Shown piece by piece: positions 44,950-52,695 of a DNA stretch of 64,000 nt. How positions within the stretch are numbered: position 1 is the stretch's first letter; each line of letters starts with the position of its first letter. The position numbers were made by a program, and so were the translations under genes. A model generated the notes under the pieces. That model did no database searches and was not told the DNA's origin. It saw only the letters and a list, made by a program, of their open reading frames with translations. Origin of the DNA: Desulfocarbo indianensis (lineage in GTDB: Bacteria; Desulfobacterota; Desulfarculia; Desulfarculales; Desulfarculaceae); assembly GCA_001184205.1 (NCBI GenBank), contig LBMP01000007.1, positions 1 to 64,000 of the forward strand. Reading direction: 5' to 3'.

Positions 44950-44965
44950 ATGCTGTATACAGTAT
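44950..44965. promoter_or_regulatory. Putative GntR/FCD operator
   Basis: ATGCTGTATACAGTAT: a perfect 10-bp palindrome CTGTATACAG (44953-44962) extended by near-symmetric flanks, inside a CAGTATGC direct repeat (44946-44953 and 44960-44967). FCD-type GntR proteins commonly bind palindromes centred on GT..AC. It begins about at +1 of the - strand promoter, so a bound repressor would block transcription of the operon that encodes the GntR protein. Confidence 0.6.
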
Positions 44966-44971
44966 GCGAGA

Positions 44972-45001
44972 ATTATAGGTCGGGCCGATAAGCCGTGTCA
45001 A
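44972..45001 (-). promoter_or_regulatory. Consensus sigma70 promoter of the CoA-transferase/mutase/hydantoinase operon
   Basis: On the - strand TTGACA (45001-44996) and TATAAT (44977-44972) are both perfect and 18 bases apart. The start point should fall near 44965, at the edge of the palindromic operator, leaving an 89-base leader to the CoA-transferase. A perfect promoter next to an operator suggests strong expression held down by a repressor. Confidence 0.75.
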
Positions 45002-45198
45002 GGGGGCATCGTGAAACAAAATCGATTTGAGAGGCTTTTTTTGAAACCCCCTGTATTCACTGCAAAATGCCAATCAGGCCGGCTCGGCGGGAATAGTTAT
45101 AGCCCCAGGGTCGCATAAAACCTATAATGCCCGGGACATGCTTACGACCGGACAAGCAACGCGTTCGGCCCTGGGCCGAAGGAAAGAGGGAGTGGATA

Positions 45199-47223
45199 AT
45201 GAGTCAGGATCGCAAATTATACCCCACCATGTTTAACCCTTTGTTGCTGAAGCCCAGCCGGCCCCTGCCCAAGGAGATGGCGGTGATCGGGGCGGGCACC
45301 ATCGGCCCGGATATCGGCTATTATCTCAAGAGCGCTCTGCCCAACACGACATTGCACTTGGTGGATATAGCGGAAAAGGCTTTGAAGGCCGCGGAGGAGC
45401 GTCTCACCGGCTATGCCAACAAGGCCGTGGACCGCGGCAAGATGAAGCCCGAACAGGCCCAGGCGGTTTTGCAGAACATCAACTACACCAGTGATTACGG
45501 CGCCATAAAGAACGCGGGCCTGGTCATCGAGGCGGCCACCGAGGATATCCCCCTCAAGCAGAAGATATTCTCCCTGGTGGAGGACACGGTGAGCCCGGAG
45601 GCCATCATCACCTCCAACACCAGCTCGATTCCGGCCGACCGCATCTTCGGGGCCATGAAGCACCCCCAGCGCACCACGGTCACCCATTTCTTCGCCCCGG
45701 CCTGGCGCAGCCTGCCGGTGGAGGTGATCGATTGGGCCAAGGCCGACCGGGAGGTGGTGGATTACCTGTGCTGGTTCTTCGCCCACACCGGCAAGGCCCC
45801 CATCATGACCGCCAACGCCATTTGCTTCATGCTGGACCGCATTTTCGACAACTGGTGCAACGAAGCGGCCTATCTGCTGGCCGAGGCCGGCGCCGCCCGG
45901 ATAGACAAGGTGGCCGAGGAGTTCGTCTATGCCGGGCCCTTCTTCGTCTTGAACATGGCCAACGGCAACCCCATCATCATGGAGACCAACACCCTGCAAA
46001 TGGAAGAAGGCGCTCATTACAAGCCGGCCTCCATCCTGGGTTCGGTTTACCGCTGGCAGATTCCCCGCCCCGGCAGCAAGGTGGAGGTGCCGGCCGAGGT
46101 GAAGGGCACGGTGCGCGACCGTTTGCTGGGCATTTTGTTCTCCCAGTCCTTTGACATCGTGGACCGGCAGATCGGCACCAAGACCGACCTGAACTTCGGC
46201 TGCCAGGTGGCCTTGGGCTTCCGGCGCGGGCCCCTGGACGTCATGGCCAAGCTGGGCGAGGCCGAGGTGAAGCGGGTCATGGCCGCGTTCCTGAAAGCCC
46301 GGCCCGGCTTTCCCCAGGCCCAGGAGCCCTTGGCAAGCTATCTGGATTTCAAGCGCCACGTGCTGGTGGACGATCTGGACAAGGTGAAGGTCATCACCAT
46401 CCGGCGGCCCCAGGCCATGAACGCGCTCAGCGACGAGGTCACCGACGAGATACTGGCGGTGCTTAAAGAATTCGCCGACGATCCGGCGGTGGAAGGCTTC
46501 GTGATCACCGGCTACGGCAACCAGGCCTTTTCCGCCGGGGCCGACATCGGCAAGTTCCCCTCCATGCTGGGCGACGCCAAGGCCGCGACCCAGTACGCCC
46601 GCGATTGCGCCAAGGTGCAGGTGTTCATGGACAAGATGAACAAGCCCGTGGTGGCGGCGATCAACGGCATCGCCCTGGGCGGAGGCCTGGAGGTGGCCCT
46701 GCGCTGCCACGGCCTGGTGGCCTCGCCCAGGGCCCGCTTCGGCCTGCCCGAGATCACCCTGGGCATTCTGCCCGGCATCGGCGGCTGCGTGGTGCCCTAC
46801 CGCAAGTGGCCCAAGGGCGCCGAGCTGTTCCATCAGATGCTGTGCCTGGGCAAGCAGATCACGGCCAAGGAGGCCCAGGAGATCGGCATGGTCTCCCGCT
46901 TGGTGGATGGCTATGGCGAGTTGATCGCGGCGGCGGTGGAAGAGGTCAAGAAGCTGGCCGGCAACCTGCCCCGCATCCAGGAAGGCCCGGTGCAGGTGCC
47001 GCCCGTGCAATTGCCCGATCCGCCCATGTGCGGCAAGCTCCAGCTCAGCCGCGAGGCGGTGGGCCTGCTCAAGGAGACCATCGAGTCCGCCGCCGCGGCG
47101 GACAGCCTGGATAAGGCCCTGGATATCTGCTATCAGGGCTTCGGCAAAATCGCCTGCCTGGACGCCGCCAAAGAAGGCATCGGCGCGTTCCTGCAGAAAA
47201 GGAAGCCGGAATATAAGAAATAG
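45199..47223 (+). CDS. 3-hydroxyacyl-CoA dehydrogenase/enoyl-CoA hydratase fusion protein
   Basis: 674 residues from ATG 45199 with AGGGAG upstream. N-terminal NAD-binding dehydrogenase (AVIGAGTIGPDIGYYL; NTSSIPADRIFG; HFFAPAWRSLPVEVI with catalytic-His region), C-terminal hydratase from about residue 390 with AFSAGADIGKF oxyanion region and both catalytic Glu positions in GGGLEVALRC and FGLPEITLGILPG. Domain order is opposite to FadB. Catalyses hydration and oxidation steps of beta-oxidation. Divergent from the operon at 44876 and sharing its 322-base control region; a TATAAT at 45123-45128 may be its -10. Likely acts on the aminocinnamoyl-CoA-type product. Confidence 0.9.
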   Translation: MSQDRKLYPTMFNPLLLKPSRPLPKEMAVIGAGTIGPDIGYYLKSALPNTTLHLVDIAEKALKAAEERLTGYANKAVDRGKMKPEQAQAVLQNINYTSDYGAIKNAGLVIEAATEDIPLKQKIFSLVEDTVSPEAIITSNTSSIPADRIFGAMKHPQRTTVTHFFAPAWRSLPVEVIDWAKADREVVDYLCWFFAHTGKAPIMTANAICFMLDRIFDNWCNEAAYLLAEAGAARIDKVAEEFVYAGPFFVLNMANGNPIIMETNTLQMEEGAHYKPASILGSVYRWQIPRPGSKVEVPAEVKGTVRDRLLGILFSQSFDIVDRQIGTKTDLNFGCQVALGFRRGPLDVMAKLGEAEVKRVMAAFLKARPGFPQAQEPLASYLDFKRHVLVDDLDKVKVITIRRPQAMNALSDEVTDEILAVLKEFADDPAVEGFVITGYGNQAFSAGADIGKFPSMLGDAKAATQYARDCAKVQVFMDKMNKPVVAAINGIALGGGLEVALRCHGLVASPRARFGLPEITLGILPGIGGCVVPYRKWPKGAELFHQMLCLGKQITAKEAQEIGMVSRLVDGYGELIAAAVEEVKKLAGNLPRIQEGPVQVPPVQLPDPPMCGKLQLSREAVGLLKETIESAAAADSLDKALDICYQGFGKIACLDAAKEGIGAFLQKRKPEYKK

Positions 47224-47290
47224 GGCATTCGCCGCCGGTTGATGCCAATGGGTTGGGTTGCTTAAGGCTAAAGGCGGCGGATGAATGCTA

Positions 47291-47327
47291 AAGGCCCTTG
47301 CCGGTTTGCGCTGCCGGCAAGGGCCTT
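47291..47327. terminator. Strong hairpin between convergent genes
   Basis: AAGGCCCTTGCCGG / CCGGCAAGGGCCTT, 14-bp perfect stem with 9-base loop, between the stop of the fusion gene (47223) and that of the convergent CoA ligase (47393). T-tracts on either side are short, so it may serve both directions as a bidirectional terminator. Confidence 0.65.
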
Positions 47328-47392
47328 ATTGCGGGCGGGCGGCTTCATGGCATAATCAATGACAGCCTCCCCCGCGCCAGAAATGGGCGGGA

Positions 47393-48946
47393 TCAGTTTC
47401 CCCCTTGGCGGGCCTTTTCCAGGAGCAGGAACTTGCGCACCTTGCCCAGGGGGGTGCGGGGGAATTCCTTTACAAAGGCTATGCGGTGCGGCACCTTGTA
47501 GGCCGCCAAATGATCCCGGCAGTGGTCGTGCAGGGCTTCAGCCTCTACGCCCGCGTCCGCGTGCAGGATGACGAAGGCGTGGCCCACCTCGCCCCATTTG
47601 GGGTCGGGCACCCCCACCACGGCGGCCTCGGCCACGGCGGGGTGCAGTTTCAGGACCCGCTCCACCTCGGCGGGATACACGTTTTCGCCGCCGCTGATGA
47701 ACATGTCGCGCGCCCGGTCCATGAGGTAGTAATAGCCTTCCTCGTCGCTGCGGCCCAGGTCGCCGGTGTGCAGCCAGCCGCCGCTCATGGCGTCTTCGGT
47801 GCGCTTGGGGTCGCGCCAATATTCCTTCATCACCACCGGGCCGCGGGCCACGATCTCGCCCACCTGGCCCTGGGACGCCAGGGAGCCGTCCTCGGCCACC
47901 AGGCGCACCTCGGCGTGGAAAACCGGGCGGCCCACGGTGCCGGGCTTGGCCAGGCTTTCCTCCTCCGAGGCCCAAAGCAGGATGGAGGTCTCGGTCTGGC
48001 CCATGATCTGGCGGCAGGCCAGGCCGGCGTCGCGGCAGGCGCGCAGCAGCTCGGGCGTCACCTGCTCCCCGCCGATGGCGCACACCCGCAGGGAGCTTAA
48101 ATCCCCCCGCTCCCCGGCGGGCACGTCCAACAGCGCGCGGTAGACCGTGGGCACTCCCAGGAATTTGGTGACCCGGTGGCGCTGGATGTCGGCGTAGGCC
48201 CGGCCCGGATCGAAACGGTGATGCAGCAGGATGGTGCCGCCGTGGTAGAGCATGGGGGTCAATTGGATGAAAAGTCCGCCCGAGTGGAAGAGCGGCAGAA
48301 TCAAGAGCATTATGTCGTCGTAACTGGCCTTGAAAAAAATATTGGCGTTGAGGCAGTTGAAAAAGGTCTTTTTATAGGTCAGCACCGAGCCCTTGGGATG
48401 GCCGGTGGTGCCGGAGGTATACATGATGACCTGGGGCTCCTCCGGGTCGGAGGGGCCGATGGAGCTGGTGACGAAAGGCTTTTCCCCGTTGAAGCGGGCG
48501 GTGGTGTTGGCGTAATCCAGCACCCGGTGATCCACGGTTTTTTGCCCCACCACCGCCGCGGCCAGGGGAGGCTGGTAATTGGCCAGGTTGAGCGGGGCTA
48601 TCTTTTCGGCCAGCGCGTCGCGGAAAACGAAAAGGCGCGGCCGGCAGTTCACCAGGAGGTAATCGATCTCGGGCGTGGCCAGGCGGAAGTTGAAGGGCAC
48701 GAAGATGGCGCCCAGGCGCGCGCAGGCCAGATACAGCTCGATGAACTCCGGGCAATTGTCCAGGAGCACCGCCACCCGGTCGCCTTTTTCGATGCCCAGG
48801 GATTGCAGCCAAGAAGCCACGGCCTCGGATTTGTCGTGCAGCTCCGCGTAGCTTATGGAGCGGTTTTCAAAATTAATCGCGGTTTTTTCCGGATGCAGCT
48901 CGCTCCAGCGCCGCACCCACCAAGCCACGTTCATGGATTTGATCAT
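47393..48946 (-). CDS. AMP-dependent acyl/aryl-CoA synthetase
   Basis: 517 residues from ATG 48946 with GAGGAG upstream. Class I adenylate-forming ligase: VIMYTSGTTGHPKGSVLTYKK loop, IMGQTETSI, GWLHTGDLGRSDEEGYYYLMDRARDMFISGGENVYPAEVE and the C-terminal catalytic Lys in RTPLGKVRKFLL. The frame is open 5' to 49216 through a terminator, so that extension is rejected. Substrate unknown; neighbours suggest an aromatic or fatty acid linked to the locus. It is the first gene behind a cobalamin riboswitch and terminator, an uncommon arrangement for a CoA ligase. Confidence 0.9.
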   Translation of the reverse strand: MIKSMNVAWWVRRWSELHPEKTAINFENRSISYAELHDKSEAVASWLQSLGIEKGDRVAVLLDNCPEFIELYLACARLGAIFVPFNFRLATPEIDYLLVNCRPRLFVFRDALAEKIAPLNLANYQPPLAAAVVGQKTVDHRVLDYANTTARFNGEKPFVTSSIGPSDPEEPQVIMYTSGTTGHPKGSVLTYKKTFFNCLNANIFFKASYDDIMLLILPLFHSGGLFIQLTPMLYHGGTILLHHRFDPGRAYADIQRHRVTKFLGVPTVYRALLDVPAGERGDLSSLRVCAIGGEQVTPELLRACRDAGLACRQIMGQTETSILLWASEEESLAKPGTVGRPVFHAEVRLVAEDGSLASQGQVGEIVARGPVVMKEYWRDPKRTEDAMSGGWLHTGDLGRSDEEGYYYLMDRARDMFISGGENVYPAEVERVLKLHPAVAEAAVVGVPDPKWGEVGHAFVILHADAGVEAEALHDHCRDHLAAYKVPHRIAFVKEFPRTPLGKVRKFLLLEKARQGGN

Positions 48947-49074
48947 GTCGTCTCCTCGTTGTTGATGCCTGTTTATCCCCTTAATTGCGGTTTTGGTCAA
49001 GGTGACGGCGCTGGGAGGCCGCTTTTCGGGTACTTTTTCGGCTTGCAAGCTATGTTTTGGCCCAAGTTGGTGCG

Positions 49075-49117
49075 AAAAAACCAATATAAAACCCCCGGTC
49101 CCAATATGGACCGAGGG
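49075..49117 (-). terminator. Intrinsic terminator downstream of the cobalamin riboswitch
   Basis: On the - strand CCCTCGGTCC / GGACCGGGGG pair (10 bp, one G-T) around a 6-base loop (hairpin 49092-49117), followed by TTTTATATTGG and TTTTTT to 49075. It lies about 100 bases after the riboswitch and 129 bases before the CoA ligase start, the usual expression-platform position. Confidence 0.8.
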
Positions 49118-49218
49118 TCTGCACCCGTGTTTACTTGATACCCCCGGTGGGCCCTGGCGGGCACACCAATCGCTTGGCGTCCGCCGGCGGTGACGCGCCG
49201 CCTTGCCGGGCCGCATAT

Positions 49219-49411
49219 GCGATAGGCAGGTCTTCTGACTTCCGGATCGTCCTACTTGCCGCGCCTTCCCGCCTGATCGGCAGTGGCTCGACGGTTCGCC
49301 GGTCTTCTTACGCGCGGCGAACCGATTCGCGGTTTTCGTCCCCGGTAACAGCGGCGGGACCGCGACGGATTCACACCGTCTTCCCTCTTAGCCCTTGGCG
49401 GGGCCTATCGC
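49219..49411 (-). promoter_or_regulatory. Cobalamin riboswitch
   Basis: 193 bases, sense on the - strand. P1 is formed by GCGATAGG (49411-49404) and CCTATCGC (49226-49219). The core GGGAAGACGGTGTGAATCC, then GTCCCGCCGCTGT, GAGCCACTGCC, GGGAAGGC and the 3' block AGTCAGAAGACCTGCC (49240-49225) match the conserved B12-box elements in order. Adenosylcobalamin binding would normally switch expression off, here through the terminator at 49075-49117. The only downstream gene on the strand is the CoA ligase. Confidence 0.92.
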
Positions 49412-49640
49412 CATGGAACATATTCATGCTTGGCGCTTTTTGTAAAGAAAAAACGCGCAACGGCGGGGTGATTGTTTGCCGCCGGCCCCGGACGCGGGGC
49501 CTGGGCGGGCGGGCTTGAAGCCGGCTGGGCAAGCGCAGTCTGTTAATCGCCCGCCGGCCGTGTTAAAAAGAAGCCCTCGCGACCAAGGCAGGGGGGGGAT
49601 GGCGGAGTCCGGCAAATCCGAGGCGGGGGAAAGGGCGGTC

Positions 49641-50159
49641 ATGGACTATAAAAAATATTTCCAGGACTGGAGCAGGGAAGACCTGCTGGAGTACCTGGAG
49701 TTTCTTTTGCACAACTACCGGGTGATGGACGCCTTTTGGTTTCTCAATATCGAGAAGCGTCACGGCCACCAGGAGGCCTGCCTGATCAACGAAATGGTGT
49801 GGGGCAAGACCGCCCAACTGGCGGCCCGCGACCTCAAAAAGCGCTTCGGCTTCACCCAGGGCGGCCTGCAATGCTACCTGAAGGCGCAGCGGATTTTCCC
49901 CTGGGCCATTCTGGTGGGCTATGATTTTCAGGATCACGGCGATCACCTGACCCTTCAGGTGCCGGACTGCCCGGCCCAAACCGCCCGCCTGGAGCGGGGC
50001 CTGGGCGAATACGATTGCAAGGCCATGCACCGGGCCGAGTTCCAGGGCTTTGCCCAGGAGATCGACCCTCGCCTCAAGGTGACCTGCCTTTACGCGCCGC
50101 CGGATAAGCATCCGCCGGATCATTTCTGCAAGTGGCGCTTTGCGATCGATGAAGGTTGA
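49641..50159 (+). CDS. DUF6125 family protein
   Basis: 172 residues from ATG 49641 (MDYKKYFQDWSREDLLEYLEFL); ATG 49599 would add 14 polar residues. The pattern DAFWFLNIEKRHGHQEACLINEMVWGKTA, the mid block ILVGYDFQDHGDHLTLQVPDCPAQTARLERGLGEYDCKAMHRAEF and CLYAPPDKHPPDHFCKWRF match DUF6125, common in Desulfobacterota and archaea and distantly like L-2-amino-thiazoline-4-carboxylate hydrolase. Two conserved Cys (in PDCP and YDCK) may bind something. No function is known. Not obviously part of the catabolic operons. Confidence 0.75.
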   Translation: MDYKKYFQDWSREDLLEYLEFLLHNYRVMDAFWFLNIEKRHGHQEACLINEMVWGKTAQLAARDLKKRFGFTQGGLQCYLKAQRIFPWAILVGYDFQDHGDHLTLQVPDCPAQTARLERGLGEYDCKAMHRAEFQGFAQEIDPRLKVTCLYAPPDKHPPDHFCKWRFAIDEG

Positions 50160-50241
50160 ACTGTAAAGGCCCTGGGCTCCGCGCGGGGGCCGGGGCGATC
50201 AATAAACGCCAAGCCGGGATGTAAGGAGAAAAGCGCTAGTC

Positions 50242-50850
50242 ATGCCACTGGGATTTAACAGCTTGAACCACGGCGTCATTGCTTTTGGCTTCTTCAACAT
50301 CGAGACCGATCTGTTGTTGATGCAGAACCGGGTGTTTTGGTGTCGCGACTTCTGCGCCCTCTTCACCGATCTGGGGGCCACCGAGGCTCACAAGATTTTT
50401 CAGGCCAGGCTCCCCGCCTGGATCATTCAAAGCCGCGAGGACTTGGGCGATCTGCACGGCTCCATAGCGGGGCGCACCCACTACGGCCTGATCGGCGAAC
50501 TGTACCGCCTCTGGCCTTTCCCCAGCGATCCCGCCGGCTTTCGCCAAAAGCCCGCCGGCGTGGCCCCCAAGGCACAGGTGCAGGAAATCGTTGAACGATT
50601 TGGCCAGCACGCGGAGTTGGAGATCAGGGCCGAGGCCGGCCAGGACCTTTGTGATATGGGCGGCATAAGCTTCAACGGCGATGGAACCCGCGCCTTGGCC
50701 AATTACGTGTGGCGCGGCGGCATGCCCGGCTGGCAGGATGGCCAACGCCCTGATTATCTTTGGGAGGCGGCCGCCGACTGGCGCGAGGCCATCAATCCGT
50801 TGCTGGCCGGCATGGCCCTGGACCCCAAGGAGGTGGGGGTGCCGGCCTGA
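50242..50850 (+). CDS. Conserved hypothetical protein
   Basis: 202 residues; the start is ATG with AAGGAG about 14 bases upstream. N-terminus MPLGFNSLNHGVIAFGFFNIETDLLLMQNRVFWCRDFC resembles a family I have seen as hypothetical in Desulfobacterota but cannot name. No signal peptide, membrane span or catalytic motif was recognised. Follows the DUF6125 gene by 82 bases on the same strand, so the two may be co-transcribed. Confidence 0.6.
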   Translation: MPLGFNSLNHGVIAFGFFNIETDLLLMQNRVFWCRDFCALFTDLGATEAHKIFQARLPAWIIQSREDLGDLHGSIAGRTHYGLIGELYRLWPFPSDPAGFRQKPAGVAPKAQVQEIVERFGQHAELEIRAEAGQDLCDMGGISFNGDGTRALANYVWRGGMPGWQDGQRPDYLWEAAADWREAINPLLAGMALDPKEVGVPA

Positions 50851-50934
50851 GTCCCGGCCGGACCGCGCTTGGTTACATATGTGTAAGTTGTGGCGCATTC
50901 TGACTTTTTTATTGCCGAGGCTTCATCTATAGCT

Positions 50935-50962
50935 TTGACAATGGCGGACGCGCTGCTAAACT
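50935..50962 (+). promoter_or_regulatory. Candidate promoter of the PEP-CTERM gene
   Basis: TTGACA (50935-50940) and TAAACT (50957-50962) are 16 bases apart. The same stretch also contains TGGC (50942) and CTGC (50953) with the spacing of a sigma54 -24/-12 element, though both boxes are imperfect. A TTACA..TGTAA inverted repeat lies at 50873-50886. Which sigma factor reads it is open. Confidence 0.35.
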
Positions 50963-51059
50963 TACATTCATAAAGGGCCGAACCGTCCGGCCCGTGGTTC
51001 GATTGCTCGGCAGGTTGGCCGGGCGATGCCGTCCCCAATGAAAGCGGAGGGTTAAGACA

Positions 51060-51785
51060 ATGAGAACCTGGGGGAACATGACGCGCTATGTCGCGCCGGG
51101 GGTTGCTGCAACCTTGGCGTGTTTGATAATGATTCTTTTTGCCGCCACCGCCCAAGCCGCCTTGCTTGAGTTCACCGGCCCTCCCTACAACACCTGGGGC
51201 ACCGGCCCTCATAGCTACACCACGGATTTCGGCGGGGTGCAGACCACCATCTCGGCCTGGGGCACCAACGGTCAGTACCGCAACCTGGGCTACAAGCAGG
51301 AATCCGGCAACGGCAACACCGCGGCCGGCATCGGCGTGGCCGGCGGCTCCGCCAGCGGTGAGATAGGCCAGGGCGAGGAACTGCGCTTCAGCTTTGACGG
51401 CGGCGTGCTCCTCACCAGCTTCACCACCAATTTCCAGTATTACGAATACACCAACAGGACGCCTGGGTCGCAATTCCTAGAGGGCGGCCAGTACCGCATC
51501 TTCGACGGCGTGTCTTGGGGCTCCTGGGTTGATTTCGCCCAAGCCGATTACATGCAGACCTATCCCAACCCCTTCACGCCCGGAGCGGTGACCGTGTCCT
51601 TTGGCTCGGGCGTTACCGCCTGGGGCTTGGCCATCCGCGCCTCGGGGGTGTATGACCACGACTTCACCATCAACAACATGACCAGCGGCAGCGCTTCGGC
51701 CACCCCGGAGCCGGCTTCGATGATGCTGCTGGCTTCGGCCCTGGGCGGTCTGGGGCTCTGGAACTGGCGGAGGCGGCGTCCCTAG
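51060..51785 (+). CDS. PEP-CTERM sorting domain protein
   Basis: 241 residues. N-terminal signal peptide (hydrophobic stretch to about residue 35, ending ATAQA), a Gly/Thr/Asn-rich exported domain of about 180 residues, and a C-terminal PEP-CTERM signal: TPEPASMMLLASALGGLGLWNWRRRRP (motif, membrane span, Arg cluster). Such proteins are cut and anchored by exosortase EpsH/XrtA at the cell surface of exopolysaccharide producers. No exosortase is in the window. The body has no named fold. Followed by a strong terminator. Confidence 0.9.
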   Translation: MRTWGNMTRYVAPGVAATLACLIMILFAATAQAALLEFTGPPYNTWGTGPHSYTTDFGGVQTTISAWGTNGQYRNLGYKQESGNGNTAAGIGVAGGSASGEIGQGEELRFSFDGGVLLTSFTTNFQYYEYTNRTPGSQFLEGGQYRIFDGVSWGSWVDFAQADYMQTYPNPFTPGAVTVSFGSGVTAWGLAIRASGVYDHDFTINNMTSGSASATPEPASMMLLASALGGLGLWNWRRRRP

Positions 51786-51814
51786 CTTTATCTCCGCATA
51801 TAACAGATAGATAG

Positions 51815-51849
51815 AGAAGGCCGGCGCGGCATCCCCGCGCCGGCCTTCT
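51815..51849 (+). terminator. Intrinsic terminator after the PEP-CTERM gene
   Basis: Fifteen-bp perfect stem AGAAGGCCGGCGCGG / CCGCGCCGGCCTTCT with a 5-base loop, followed by TATTGGCCTTTTT on the + strand, 30 bases past the stop at 51785. It lies between convergent genes (proC stop at 51882) and may serve both. Confidence 0.8.
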
Positions 51850-51881
51850 TATTGGCCTTTTTACGGCGGAAGCGGCGCCGC

Positions 51882-52694
51882 TTAATCCCCGCCCAACTCC
51901 CGGCTCCGGCGGGTGGCCGCGGCGACGGCCTCCATGAGCACTCCCTTGAATCCCCTGGCTTCCAAGGCGAACAGGCCCGCGATGGTGGTCCCCCCCGGCG
52001 AGGCCACCTGATCGGTGAGCACGCCCGGGTGCAGGCCGCTGGTCTTCAAGAGCTCGGCCGCTCCCAAAACGGTCTGCGCGGCCAGGGCCAGGGCGGTCTG
52101 GCGGTCCAGGCCCTGGGCCACTCCCCCGTCGGCCAGGCCCTCGATGAACTGAAACACGTAAGCCGGCCCGGAGCCGGAAAGCCCGGTCACCGCGTTGAGC
52201 AAGTCTTCCTTGACCGCCACCACCTCGCCCACCGCGCTGAACACCTCGCGGGCCACGGCCAGATGCTCGGCGGTGGCCGCGGGGCCGGCCGCGATGGCGG
52301 TGGCGCCCCGCAACACCAGGGCCGGGGTGTTGGGCATGGCGCGGATGATGGGCGTATCTATGGGCAGGCAATGGGCCACGCTATCGATCTTCACCCCGGC
52401 GGCCAGGCTGATGACCAGGGCGTCTTTATTGAGGCACGCCGCCGCGGCCTTGACCGCGTCGGGCAAGTCCGGCGGTTTCACGGCCGCCACCAGGATATCC
52501 ACCTTGCCCAACTCGCCGGGCTGGGCCACCACGGCAACGCCCAGCTCCCGGGCCAGGGTCTGCCCCCGCTCGGCGTCCTTTTCGGCCACCACCAGCTGAG
52601 CGGCCTGGCAGCGGCCGCTGGAAATCAGCCCCTTGAGCATGGCGGAGCCCATGTTGCCCCCGCCTAAAAAACCCACCCGGCCGCTCAATGCCAT
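51882..52694 (-). CDS. proC: Pyrroline-5-carboxylate reductase
   Basis: 270 residues from ATG 52694 with AGGAGG 7 bases upstream. Last step of proline synthesis: reduces pyrroline-5-carboxylate with NAD(P)H. Rossmann motif VGFLGGGNMGSAML at residues 7-20, ILVAAVKPPDLP, RAMPNTPALV, and the dimerisation/catalytic SGSGPAYVFQFIEGLADGG and GVLTDQVASPGGTTIAGL blocks are all present. It follows the sigma54 activator gene by 1 base. Confidence 0.96.
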   Translation of the reverse strand: MALSGRVGFLGGGNMGSAMLKGLISSGRCQAAQLVVAEKDAERGQTLARELGVAVVAQPGELGKVDILVAAVKPPDLPDAVKAAAACLNKDALVISLAAGVKIDSVAHCLPIDTPIIRAMPNTPALVLRGATAIAAGPAATAEHLAVAREVFSAVGEVVAVKEDLLNAVTGLSGSGPAYVFQFIEGLADGGVAQGLDRQTALALAAQTVLGAAELLKTSGLHPGVLTDQVASPGGTTIAGLFALEARGFKGVLMEAVAAATRRSRELGGD

Positions 52695-52695
52695 T

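Noticed and set aside
48947-49216. N-terminal extension of the CoA ligase at 47393-48946
   Set aside because: The frame is open but runs through the riboswitch terminator and has no family similarity before MIKSMNVAWWVRRWSELHPEKTA; ATG 48946 has a good ribosome site.
49135-49518. Plus-strand frame over the riboswitch
   Set aside because: It covers the antisense of the conserved riboswitch core and has no recognisable protein features.
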